From assembly GCA_030453285.1 (NCBI GenBank), contig JAKDKP010000163.1:1-6053 (forward strand): a DNA stretch of 6,053 nucleotides. The letters are read 5' to 3'. The translations under genes and the position numbers were made by a program. Shown piece after piece: positions 1 through 5,964 of this stretch. The stretch comes from Propionibacteriales bacterium (lineage in GTDB: Bacteria; Actinomycetota; Actinomycetes; Propionibacteriales; Propionibacteriaceae). The notes under the pieces are model-generated. The model was given only the letters and a program-made list of their open reading frames with translations. It was not told where the DNA came from and searched no databases. Each line of letters begins with the position of its first letter. Position 1 is the first letter of the stretch.

Positions 1-4
1 CGAG

Positions 5-10
5 TATACC
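5..10 (+). promoter_or_regulatory. possible -10 element for a leaderless EamA transcript
   Basis: TATACC lies 5 bases before the in-frame GTG at 16. No Shine-Dalgarno motif precedes GTG 16 or ATG 31, so a leaderless mRNA beginning near position 16-17 is conceivable; leaderless genes are common in actinobacteria. The -35 region would lie outside the window, so the call rests on one imperfect hexamer. Confidence 0.2.
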
Positions 11-30
11 GACTAGTGTGTTTACCTCTG

Positions 31-924
31 ATGGTGAAGAACCTCATCCTCGGTACCGCCTTCGTCCTGCTCTGGAGCTCTGGTTTCGTCGGGGCGGCCT
101 GGGCTCCGGCGGACGTGCCGTGGCCAACCCTGCTCGCCTGGCGCTACGGGGTCACCGCCGTGCTGCTGTTGATCATGGTGCTGCCACGACGCCCCCGACT
201 CCGCCTCGGCGACCTGGCCCGGCAGGCCCTGCTCGGCGTCCTTGCGCACGTGGTCTTCCTCGCCGGTGTCTTCGCCGCCACTGCCGGCGGTACGCCGGCC
301 GGCACGATCGCCCTGGTGTGTGCGCTGCAGCCGCTGCTGGTCACGCTGCTGGGAGCGATCTTCTGGCGGGACCGGTTGGGCGTACGGGCGGTGACCGGTC
401 TGCTCCTGGGAATCATCGGCGTCGCCGTCACCTCGGGCACGACCACCGACGGGTGGACAGCGGCGTGGCTGCCGGCCAGCTCCCTGGTGGGACTCTCCGC
501 CGCCGCCCTCCTGGAACGCCGCTGGCGGCATCGGGCACCGGACCTGCTGTCGGCGCTGGCCGTCCAGGTGACGGTGGCCGCCGTCGTGTTCGGCGTCGCC
601 GCCCTGATCACCGACCAACTCGCTGCTCCGATCAACGGACCCTTCATCGGAGCCCTCGCGTGGCTCGTGCTGCTGTCAGGGCTCGGCGGCTACGCCGCCT
701 TCACCGCCTGCCTGCGCCGTCTCGGCGCCACCCGTACCAGCACGTGGCTGTACCTGACTCCAGCGCTGACCCTGCTCTGGGCCTGGCTGATGTTGGGGCA
801 GGCACCCAGCGCCGGGGAGATCCTCGGGATGGCGATCGCCGCCGGTGCCGTGCTGCTCGCCCTCACTGATGGTCCCCGTCGAGCACCGACGGCATCGTCT
901 CTCCCGTCACGGACGCCGCCCTGA
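31..924 (+). CDS. EamA/DMT-family membrane transporter, 297 aa
   Basis: This is an inner-membrane permease of the drug/metabolite transporter superfamily, probably an exporter of a small metabolite or amino acid; the substrate cannot be read from the sequence. About ten hydrophobic helices fill the protein (roughly residues 5-25, 35-52, 66-87, 94-113, 120-138, 147-165, 177-196, 211-230, 240-260, 267-285), arranged as two EamA repeats. The opening FVLLWSSGFVGA and the TPAGTIALVCALQPLLVTLLGA stretch near residues 88-109 are typical of the family, as is the second-half block around LGATRTSTWLYLTPALTLLW. Length is normal (about 290-300 aa). The ATG at 31 puts helix 1 directly at the N terminus, as usual. 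An in-frame GTG at 16 would add five residues including a rare TTA codon. No Shine-Dalgarno sequence precedes either start. The gene stands alone on the + strand and converges with the flavoprotein gene. Family confidence is high, substrate unknown. Confidence 0.9.
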   Translation: MVKNLILGTAFVLLWSSGFVGAAWAPADVPWPTLLAWRYGVTAVLLLIMVLPRRPRLRLGDLARQALLGVLAHVVFLAGVFAATAGGTPAGTIALVCALQPLLVTLLGAIFWRDRLGVRAVTGLLLGIIGVAVTSGTTTDGWTAAWLPASSLVGLSAAALLERRWRHRAPDLLSALAVQVTVAAVVFGVAALITDQLAAPINGPFIGALAWLVLLSGLGGYAAFTACLRRLGATRTSTWLYLTPALTLLWAWLMLGQAPSAGEILGMAIAAGAVLLALTDGPRRAPTASSLPSRTPP

Positions 925-931
925 AACCCCA

Positions 932-951
932 GGTTGGTGGCCCCACCGATT
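932..951. terminator. small stem-loop just after the transporter stop
   Basis: GGTGG (936-940) faces CCACC (943-947), and wobble and AU pairs extend the stem outward to about 933-950. The innermost pair must open to give a four-base loop. It begins 8-12 bases after the transporter stop at 924, a reasonable place for that gene's terminator, but no U-tract follows. Weak call based on pairing and position only. Confidence 0.3.
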
Positions 952-1000
952 GCGAAGCAGGTGCGGAGAGTCGGCCATCGTACGGTCGAGTCGAGAGTCC

Positions 1001-1020
1001 GGCCACAGGATCCTGCGGCC
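1001..1020 (-). terminator. near-perfect palindromic hairpin between convergent genes
   Basis: The 20 bases form an inverted repeat: GGCC, one mismatch, CAG, loop GATC, CTG, the mismatch partner, GGCC. The ten central bases CAGGATCCTG are themselves a perfect palindrome. It sits 8 bases beyond the flavoprotein stop, where a terminator for the protease-flavoprotein transcript would be expected. It also lies 76 bases beyond the transporter stop, so it could act in both directions. No U-run follows on either strand. U-poor hairpins are frequent at actinobacterial 3' ends, but the role here is inferred from position. Confidence 0.45.
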
Positions 1021-1028
1021 CCTGCACC

Positions 1029-2144
1029 TCACCGGCCCTCGACGTCCAGGGTGGCGAGGAGTTCGCGTACGGCGGCCCGTCCGCCACGGTTGGCGCCGAT
1101 CGTCGACGCCGAGGGGCCGTAGCCCAGCAGGTGCAGTCGGGGCCGGGCCGCGACCCTGGTCGCCAGTCGGCCGTCCATCACGATGCCACCACCGTGCCCG
1201 CGAAGTTTGAGTGGCGCCAGATGATCAAGAGCGCTGCGGAACCCGGTGCACCACAGGATCACCTGTGCCTTGAGGTGCCGAGCGCCACCGGCACCAGCGT
1301 CCCAGACCACGCCGTCGGGCACGATCCGATCAAACATCGGCAGTCGGTCCAGCACCCCACGGTCCCGCGCGGCCCGCATCAGCGGGGTCAGCATCAACCC
1401 GGTCACCGACACCACCGAGTCCGGTGGCAGACCAGCCCGTACGCGCTCCTCGACCCGCGCCACCGCCTCCCGTCCACGTTGCGGCGTGAACGGCTCATCG
1501 GTCCAGGTCGGCGGACGGCGGGTCACCCAGGTCGTCGAGGTGACATGACTGATCTCCTCCAGCAACTGCACGGCCGAGACGCCGCCGCCGACCACCACCA
1601 CATGCTGCCCGGCGAAGTCTGTGGCCCGGCGGTAGTCGACGGTGTGCCATTGCTGCCCGGCAAAGGAATCCGCGCCCGGATAGTGCGGCCTGAACGGATG
1701 CTCCCAGGTGCCGGTGGCGTTGATCATCCCATCGACCACCAGATCACCCATATCGGTGTTGATCATGAAGCCTGAGCCGTGGTCCTGCACGGCTCGTACG
1801 GTGACGGGTCGGTGGACCTGCAGATCGCCGGCTCGTTCGTATGCAGCAAAGTAGCGTGGCACCGCCTCCCGGGCCGGCGTCTCCCCCGCCCGGTCCACCA
1901 GATCGGGGACGGCATCGGCGAAGGACATGCCGGGCAGATCGTGCACACCGTTGACGGTGGTCAGCGTCAGCGACGGCCAGCGGTGCTGCCAGGCTCCACC
2001 CGGGCCGGGGTTGTGGTCCAGCACGACGAACCCGTCGCTGCCGACGGTCAGTCCGGCCCGTGTCAGGAAGTGGACGGCCGACAGACCGGCCTGCCCGGCA
2101 CCGAGGACGGCGATCCGTGCCCGTGCCGGCAGGGCATCATTCAC
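1029..2144 (-). CDS. class B flavoprotein monooxygenase-like FAD/NAD(P)-binding oxidoreductase, 371 aa
   Basis: This is a probable cytoplasmic FAD enzyme using NAD(P)H, related to flavin-containing and Baeyer-Villiger monooxygenases and to CzcO-type flavoproteins. The N-terminal FAD Rossmann motif is VLGAGQAG at about residues 13-20. The fingerprint FAGQQWHTVDY at about 161-171 fits FxGxxxHxxxY of FMO/N-hydroxylating enzymes (Baeyer-Villiger enzymes usually end it in W). An NATG motif lies near 142-145, a second nucleotide fold VVVVGGGVSA at about 182-191, WCTGF near 298-302, and a C-terminal FAD segment LLGYGPSASTIGANRGG near 339-355. The substrate is not predictable. An upstream TTG would add one residue, but GTG at 2144 has GGGGA six bases before it whereas TTG has only three, so GTG is preferred. 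It starts 24 bases after the protease stop, so cotranscription is likely. It could instead be a non-oxygenating pyridine nucleotide oxidoreductase. Confidence 0.85.
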   Translation of the reverse strand: MNDALPARARIAVLGAGQAGLSAVHFLTRAGLTVGSDGFVVLDHNPGPGGAWQHRWPSLTLTTVNGVHDLPGMSFADAVPDLVDRAGETPAREAVPRYFAAYERAGDLQVHRPVTVRAVQDHGSGFMINTDMGDLVVDGMINATGTWEHPFRPHYPGADSFAGQQWHTVDYRRATDFAGQHVVVVGGGVSAVQLLEEISHVTSTTWVTRRPPTWTDEPFTPQRGREAVARVEERVRAGLPPDSVVSVTGLMLTPLMRAARDRGVLDRLPMFDRIVPDGVVWDAGAGGARHLKAQVILWCTGFRSALDHLAPLKLRGHGGGIVMDGRLATRVAARPRLHLLGYGPSASTIGANRGGRAAVRELLATLDVEGR

Positions 2145-2150
2145 CAATGG

Positions 2151-2155
2151 TCCCC
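2151..2155 (-). promoter_or_regulatory. ribosome binding site deciding the flavoprotein start
   Basis: On the minus strand GGGGA is followed by six bases and then GTG (2144-2142). The adjacent TTG (2147-2145) would have only three bases of spacing. This favours initiation at the GTG. The site lies in the short gap after the protease stop. Confidence 0.5.
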
Positions 2156-2168
2156 ACTCACCAAGGAC

Positions 2169-3629
2169 TCAGGGGGTCACGGCAGCCAGCGCGTCCACCA
2201 TGCCGGCACCGAAGAACCCGCCACCCTTGGCACCCTCACACACGGCATCGGCCTTGCCGTCGTCGGTGTTGTCGTACAACGCCGGACAGGGCATCGGCTG
2301 GGCCTGCATGCTGACCGCCCGCCTGACACGCACCGCATTCCATTCCGGATGAGTGCTGCGGATCAGGGCCGCCACCCCCGCGACATGGGGAGAGGCCATC
2401 GAGGTGCCCTGCGACCAGCCGTACTTGCCTCCGGGGATGGTGGAGTAGATGCCGTCCTCATTCGTGGGAGTCTCGGCGTCCCAGTCCAACCACACGTCAC
2501 CACCGGGCGCGGTCACGTCGATCACCCGGTTTCCGTAGCTGGAGTAGTACGCCTTCTCCTTGGTCGGTCCGACCGAGGAGACCGTGATCACGTTCTTGGC
2601 CTCGGTCGGCAGGTCGAAGCAATTGTTGTCGGTCTCGCGTGGCACCGGGTCGCCGTTGTTGGGGCTGCCGGTGTCGACGATCGGCTTGGACAGATCCCAT
2701 GCCGAGTTGCCGGCGGCGGCGACGTTCACCACATTCTTCTGGTCGGTGTAGGCCAGGGCACGTTCGACGGCAGTCAACACCGCCCGCTGGTCGACATCGC
2801 TGCGGCACCACAGACCCCACGGGTCGATGTAGTAGGAGTTGTTGGTGACCTGCATGCCCTTGTCGGCAGCCCACAGCATTCCGCAGATCGCATACTCGGG
2901 ATAGATGGAGCCCCCGTCGTCGACCACCTTGATCGAGGCGAGCTTCACATTCGGTGCCACGCCGACGATGCCCTTGCCATTGCGGGCCGCGGCGATGGAA
3001 CCCGCGACATGGGTGCCGTGCGACGAGGCGGTCGGCTGCCAACGCGCCGGATCGGTGTCCGGTTTGCCGTCATTGGTGCAACCGACCGACTGGGACGGAT
3101 CGACATTGGCCGACAGGTCTGGGTGGGTGGCATCGATGCCGGAGTCGAGGACTCCGACCGTGACGTCACGTGAACCGTCAGTGACGCGATGAGCCTTGTC
3201 GGCTCCGATCATCCGCATGTCCCACTGCTTGGCGAAATCACCCTCGTCGTTGTCATCACCGCCCGAGGTCCCGGCACCGAGCCCTGGCGGGTCACCGGCC
3301 TCCGAGGGCTTGTCCGGGGGCGTGTTGGCCACCATCGCCCGTGAGGATCCGACCGCCTGCACACCGGACTCACCGCGCAACTCCTCGGCGAAGTCGGACT
3401 CATCGGATTCGGCCAGCACGACTCCGATCTGGGGCCACGCCTGCAGGATGGTGCCACCGCTGGCCGTGATCGAGTCCTTCGTGTCATCCAACGGACCCGC
3501 AGCCGGGCCAACCACCAGGTAGGTGGTCGATTCGGGGTTGGCGGCAGCGGCGGACAGCGGGGCGACGCTGCCGGCCAACATGCCCAGGCCGGCCACAGCG
3601 GCCAGCATCATTCGTGCCGTACGAGCCAT
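2169..3629 (-). CDS. secreted S8 family (subtilisin-like) serine protease, 486 aa
   Basis: This is an extracellular endopeptidase precursor. A Sec signal peptide covers residues 1 to about 30 (Arg-containing start, hydrophobic core, then SAAAA before NPES). Residues 36-105 look like an I9-type inhibitory propeptide. An acidic, Gly/Pro-rich linker (about 104-131) follows and probably contains the maturation cleavage site. All key residues are present: Asp162 in VGVLDSGID, His204 in SSHGTHVAGS, oxyanion Asn308 in AAAGNS and nucleophile Ser410 in GTSMASPHVAG. The six cysteines that remain after signal removal (184, 249, 275, 337, 448, 464) suit an exported protein. C448 and C464 flank an acidic DNTDDGKAD loop resembling a calcium site. 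There is no C-terminal membrane anchor, unlike mycosins, so it is probably released. ATG 3629 follows an AGAGG-type ribosome binding site at 8 bases. The flavoprotein gene follows closely. The closest relatives I recognise are actinobacterial secreted S8 proteases; the substrate is unknown. Confidence 0.95.
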   Translation of the reverse strand: MARTARMMLAAVAGLGMLAGSVAPLSAAAANPESTTYLVVGPAAGPLDDTKDSITASGGTILQAWPQIGVVLAESDESDFAEELRGESGVQAVGSSRAMVANTPPDKPSEAGDPPGLGAGTSGGDDNDEGDFAKQWDMRMIGADKAHRVTDGSRDVTVGVLDSGIDATHPDLSANVDPSQSVGCTNDGKPDTDPARWQPTASSHGTHVAGSIAAARNGKGIVGVAPNVKLASIKVVDDGGSIYPEYAICGMLWAADKGMQVTNNSYYIDPWGLWCRSDVDQRAVLTAVERALAYTDQKNVVNVAAAGNSAWDLSKPIVDTGSPNNGDPVPRETDNNCFDLPTEAKNVITVSSVGPTKEKAYYSSYGNRVIDVTAPGGDVWLDWDAETPTNEDGIYSTIPGGKYGWSQGTSMASPHVAGVAALIRSTHPEWNAVRVRRAVSMQAQPMPCPALYDNTDDGKADAVCEGAKGGGFFGAGMVDALAAVTP

Positions 3630-3702
3630 GGAGCTGGCCTCTTTCGGGAGACGTCGATCCTCGCTAGGGGGAGCCGCGGCATCGTGGGCGCGGCACTCAC
3701 AC

Positions 3703-3729
3703 CCAATACCCCCCAGCCGACCGCGTCAA
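3703..3729 (-). promoter_or_regulatory. candidate promoter for the protease-flavoprotein unit
   Basis: On the minus strand TTGACG (3729-3724) matches a -35 element well. TATTGG (3708-3703) follows after a short 15-base spacer; at 17 bases the hexamer would be the poorer TTGGGT. A transcript starting near 3696 would have a leader of about 65 bases before the protease ATG. The -35 is good and the -10 is weak, so this is tentative. Confidence 0.35.
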
Positions 3730-3744
3730 GATGTCGCCGCCGGC
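3716..3744 (-). terminator. weak imperfect hairpin after the DUF3145 gene
   Basis: GCCG (3716-3719) pairs with CGGC (3741-3744) and GCG with CGC further in, with two mismatches between them and a loop of about nine bases. It starts five bases past the DUF3145 stop, as a terminator would. There is no U-run, and it overlaps the candidate -35 of the protease promoter, so it may be chance pairing in GC-rich DNA. Confidence 0.25.
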
Positions 3745-3749
3745 AGAGC

Positions 3750-4247
3750 TCACACCACCTGGTGCAGCCACCGAACCGGTGTCTCCTCCCCGGCATGCCG
3801 GAAGGCTTCCAGCTCGTCGTCCCATGGGCGGCCGAGCAGTGCGTCCAACGAGTCCAGCAGGGGCGCACCCCCCAGGGCCTCGGTCACGATCGCGTGTTTG
3901 ATCCGGTCCTCGGGGATCATGATGTCGCCGTGCAGGCCGGTGACGGCATGGAAGACACCAAGATCGGGCGTGTACGAGTACCGCTCGGCCTCGGTCGACG
4001 AGGTGGCCTCCTCGGTCACCTCGAACCGGAGTCGCTGCCATCCCTGCAGGGCGCTGGCGAGCCGCGCAGCCGTCCCGGCAGGGCCGGACCACGAGTATTC
4101 GGTGCGATAGCTGTTGCGCTCCACGGGCTGGCCGATCCAGTCAAGGTTCGTGGGTACGCCAAAGACTGCGCCGGCGGCCCACTCCACGTGGGGGCACAGC
4201 GCACCCGGGGCTGAGTGGACGTACAACACTCCGCGAGTCGTGCTCAT
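3750..4247 (-). CDS. DUF3145 family protein, 165 aa
   Basis: This is a conserved actinobacterial protein of unknown function. The family hallmarks run the whole length: TRGVLYVHSAPGALCPHVEW at the N terminus, an SWSGPAGTAARLASALQGW block near residues 52-70, RFEVTEE near 74-80, ERYSYTPDLGVFHAVTGLHG at about 88-107, DIMIPEDRI, and the closing WDDELEAFRHAGEETPVRWL. Length matches the family (about 165). There is no signal peptide or membrane helix, so it is probably cytoplasmic. The open frame extends 46 codons upstream, but that stretch does not look like the family, and ATG 4247 has a strong GGAGG five bases ahead. As far as I recall, relatives often sit beside fatty-acid synthesis (fab) genes; none is visible here. 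It appears monocistronic, with hairpins on both sides and gaps of about 120-134 bases. Confidence 0.93.
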   Translation of the reverse strand: MSTTRGVLYVHSAPGALCPHVEWAAGAVFGVPTNLDWIGQPVERNSYRTEYSWSGPAGTAARLASALQGWQRLRFEVTEEATSSTEAERYSYTPDLGVFHAVTGLHGDIMIPEDRIKHAIVTEALGGAPLLDSLDALLGRPWDDELEAFRHAGEETPVRWLHQVV

Positions 4248-4250
4248 GGT

Positions 4251-4258
4251 TCCCTCCC
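4251..4258 (-). promoter_or_regulatory. strong ribosome binding site deciding the DUF3145 start
   Basis: The minus strand reads GGGAGGGA, with the GGAGG core five bases before ATG 4247. It excludes the longer open frame that begins at 4385, which has no such signal and would overlap the preceding methyltransferase stop. Confidence 0.75.
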
Positions 4259-4316
4259 AAAGGCTTCGAGTTCTGCCTTCCCCGACATCCTCAAGTCCTT
4301 GGGTGGAACTGTGCCC

Positions 4317-4322
4317 ATTGTG
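4317..4322 (-). promoter_or_regulatory. possible -10 element for DUF3145
   Basis: CACAAT on the minus strand lies about 70 bases before the DUF3145 start and just downstream of the hairpin at 4340-4374. No convincing -35 hexamer lies 16-18 bases upstream. A promoter is expected somewhere in this 134-base gap if the hairpin terminates the preceding operon; this hexamer is the best candidate I see, but weak. Confidence 0.25.
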
Positions 4323-4339
4323 CCTCATCGGCCCCAGAA

Positions 4340-4374
4340 GCACCACGCATCCCCTCCGGGGTATCGGGTGGTGC
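4340..4374 (-). terminator. stem-loop after the methyltransferase gene, probable operon terminator
   Basis: GCACCAC (4340-4346) pairs perfectly with GTGGTGC (4368-4374). Inside, after a small internal loop, AT/TA and CCCC/GGGG (4351-4354 with 4358-4361) extend the helix to a TCC loop. The structure starts seven bases after the methyltransferase stop, and the minus strand continues with TTCT, a short U-enriched tail. Position and stem strength make it the best terminator candidate in the window, ending the yggS-methyltransferase transcript. Confidence 0.6.
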
Positions 4375-4381
4375 CGGGCGT

Positions 4382-5242
4382 TCACCCCGGCCGGACCGCC
4401 TGCAGGGTGAAGGTGGCCGGCAGCCGCTCGGGACGATCAGCCAGTTCGTACTCGTGCTCCAGTCCGGGGGCGTCGATCATGGCCCCGGAGAGTCGGCTCC
4501 AGCCCGAGGTCCGGTCCTCGCGGATCATGGTCAACTGCAGCCCGGCCGCCATCACCGCGGTCACCGTTTCGGCGATGCCGTGGTTCCACTGGTGGTTGGT
4601 GGCAGCGGTGATCTCGGGACTGCCCTCGCCGCCTCCGACATAGGTGACCGGGTCATGCCAGGTCATCGGCTGGACGGTCTCGAAGTACGGGTACTCCAGG
4701 GCGAGTACCCCGTCCTCGCGCTCGTCGGCCAGTGACTGCATCACCGGGTGGAAGTCCCGGACGAACAATCGACCACCGGGAGCCAGGAGTTCGGCACACA
4801 CTCGTGCCCAGGCGGCAATGTCGGGCAACCAGCACAACGCTCCCCCGCCGGTGTAGACGAGGTCGAAGCCGTCGGCCAGCAGCCCGGCCTCGGCGAGAAC
4901 CACCGGTGCGTCGTACACATTGGCGGTGACGAAGGTGGCGTCGTCGCCCGTCCGGGTGGCGAGGTCGTTCGCCACCGCCACCGACTCCGGACTCAGGTCG
5001 ACTCCGGTCATGCTGGCCCCCAACCTGGCCATCGAGATCGTGTCGGTGCCGAGGTGGCACTGAAGGTGCACTCCGCGTACGCCGGTCACGTCGCCGAGGT
5101 CGCGCCGATCGTAGGCGACCGTGTGGCTGAGTTTTCTGCGATCGTCGACGTACTGCTGAAGGGGGTACGACGGCGAGGTCACGTGGACCCGGGTCCGGTC
5201 GTCCCAGTTGGCTGCGTTGTCGATGAACCACTGCGCTTCCAT
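4382..5242 (-). CDS. class I SAM-dependent methyltransferase, 286 aa
   Basis: This is a probable cytoplasmic methyltransferase with a Rossmann-like SAM fold; the acceptor is unknown. Instead of a classical GxGxG it carries HLQCHLGTDT (about residues 59-68), the motif I variant of a recognisable subfamily. It is followed by the acidic SAM-ribose strand GASMTGVDLSPES (about 75-87), the strand FDLVYTGGGALCWLPD (about 126-141) and LLAPGGRLFVRDFHP (about 153-167). The N-terminal part (NAANWDDRTRVHVTSPSYPL) is also subfamily-like. A TTG in frame at 5248 would add two residues, but AGGAG directly abuts that codon, whereas it lies six bases before ATG 5242, so the ATG is chosen. It begins 23 bases after the yggS stop and is probably in the same operon, and a strong hairpin follows its stop. 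Family certain, substrate not predictable. Confidence 0.9.
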   Translation of the reverse strand: MEAQWFIDNAANWDDRTRVHVTSPSYPLQQYVDDRRKLSHTVAYDRRDLGDVTGVRGVHLQCHLGTDTISMARLGASMTGVDLSPESVAVANDLATRTGDDATFVTANVYDAPVVLAEAGLLADGFDLVYTGGGALCWLPDIAAWARVCAELLAPGGRLFVRDFHPVMQSLADEREDGVLALEYPYFETVQPMTWHDPVTYVGGGEGSPEITAATNHQWNHGIAETVTAVMAAGLQLTMIREDRTSGWSRLSGAMIDAPGLEHEYELADRPERLPATFTLQAVRPG

Positions 5243-5248
5243 GATCAA

Positions 5249-5253
5249 CTCCT
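5249..5253 (-). promoter_or_regulatory. ribosome binding site deciding the methyltransferase start
   Basis: AGGAG on the minus strand is separated by six bases (TTGATC) from ATG 5242. The TTG within that spacer touches the motif directly and cannot use it, which fixes the start at the ATG. Confidence 0.75.
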
Positions 5254-5265
5254 GATGTCGTTGGT

Positions 5266-5964
5266 TCAGGTCGTTGGGCGAGCTCCGAAGATGGCCGTCC
5301 CCACGCGGACGCAGGTGCTGCCGTACGCGATGGCCAGGTCGAAGTCACCCGACATCCCCATCGACAGCTCGTCGTAGCTGCCGGGCAGGGTGGAATTGGC
5401 ACCGAGCTGATCCCGCAGATCGGCCGTCAGCGCGAAGCAGGCGGCCACCTCCGCCCGATCGGTGGACTGGACCGCCAGAGTCATCAGTCCCCGGACCCGC
5501 AGGTTCGGATAGGCGCCCAGAGTTTCGGCGAACGCCTCGACCCGGCCGGGGGCCAGGCCGGACTTGGTCGCCTCTCCCGAACTGTTCACCTGGATGAGCA
5601 CGTCGAGGGTGCGTCCGGCCGCTTCGAGCCGCCGGTCGAGGACCGCGGCCACCTTGTCGGTGTCGAGGGCGTGGAACTCGGCGGCCAGTTCGGCGACCGC
5701 CTTGGCCTTGTTGGTCTGCAACGGACCGATCACCGCCCAGCGGAGGTCGGGCAGGTCGGCCAGGGCCGCGGCCTTCTGCTGCACTTCCTGGACGCGGTTC
5801 TCTCCGAACGTCATGGCTCCGGCCTCGTACGCCGCCCGTACGGTTTCGGGGCCGACGGTCTTGCTGACCGGCAACAGGCGCACCTGTGACGGGTCACGAC
5901 CATGATCAATACAGGCCCGGGCGATCCGTTCCCGGACGGCGGCCAGACGTGCGGCAACACTCAC
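5266..5964 (-). CDS. YggS/PLPBP (PROSC) family PLP-binding protein, 232 aa
   Basis: This family carries pyridoxal 5'-phosphate on an alanine-racemase-like TIM barrel without known catalytic activity, and is linked to PLP homeostasis and amino/keto-acid balance; it acts in the cytosol. The PLP Schiff-base lysine is Lys35 in LLPVSKT. FGENRVQE is at 53-60, IGPLQTNKAK at about 79-88, the NSSGEATKSG segment near 127-136, RGLMTL near 158-163, the phosphate-binding SMGMSGD at 201-207, and GSTCVRVGTAIFG at about 215-227. Full family length. GTG 5964 has GGAG five bases ahead and overlaps the preceding stop by four bases (GTGA), implying translational coupling. The usual W-H-x-I-G-x-L-Q signature has Ala in place of His (Ala77) and Pro before LQ (Pro81). 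Many actinobacterial copies lie near ftsZ and sepF; this one precedes a methyltransferase instead. Confidence 0.95.
   Translation of the reverse strand: MSVAARLAAVRERIARACIDHGRDPSQVRLLPVSKTVGPETVRAAYEAGAMTFGENRVQEVQQKAAALADLPDLRWAVIGPLQTNKAKAVAELAAEFHALDTDKVAAVLDRRLEAAGRTLDVLIQVNSSGEATKSGLAPGRVEAFAETLGAYPNLRVRGLMTLAVQSTDRAEVAACFALTADLRDQLGANSTLPGSYDELSMGMSGDFDLAIAYGSTCVRVGTAIFGARPTT

Noticed and set aside
22..647. Two overlapping minus-strand open frames opposite the transporter gene
   Set aside because: Low-complexity Arg/Gly/Ser/Thr-rich translations without family features; the + strand frame is a clear ten-helix transporter.
925..1028. Convergent gap examined for a small gene or regulatory RNA
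   Set aside because: Only 104 bases; apart from the two hairpins I see no credible coding frame or conserved RNA fold.
845..1210. Open frame on the + strand spanning the convergent intergenic region
   Set aside because: Arg- and Pro-rich translation, overlap with both flanking genes, no ribosome binding site or family resemblance.
1779..3173. 464-codon open frame on the + strand opposite the protease and the 5' part of the flavoprotein gene
   Set aside because: It is rich in Arg, Gly, His and Val with no recognisable domain and spans two well-supported minus-strand genes. Such antisense frames are expected in GC-rich codon-biased DNA.
4248..4385. 46-codon N-terminal extension of the DUF3145 frame
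   Set aside because: No family similarity, overlap with the methyltransferase stop, and a strong ribosome binding site placed for the internal ATG at 4247.
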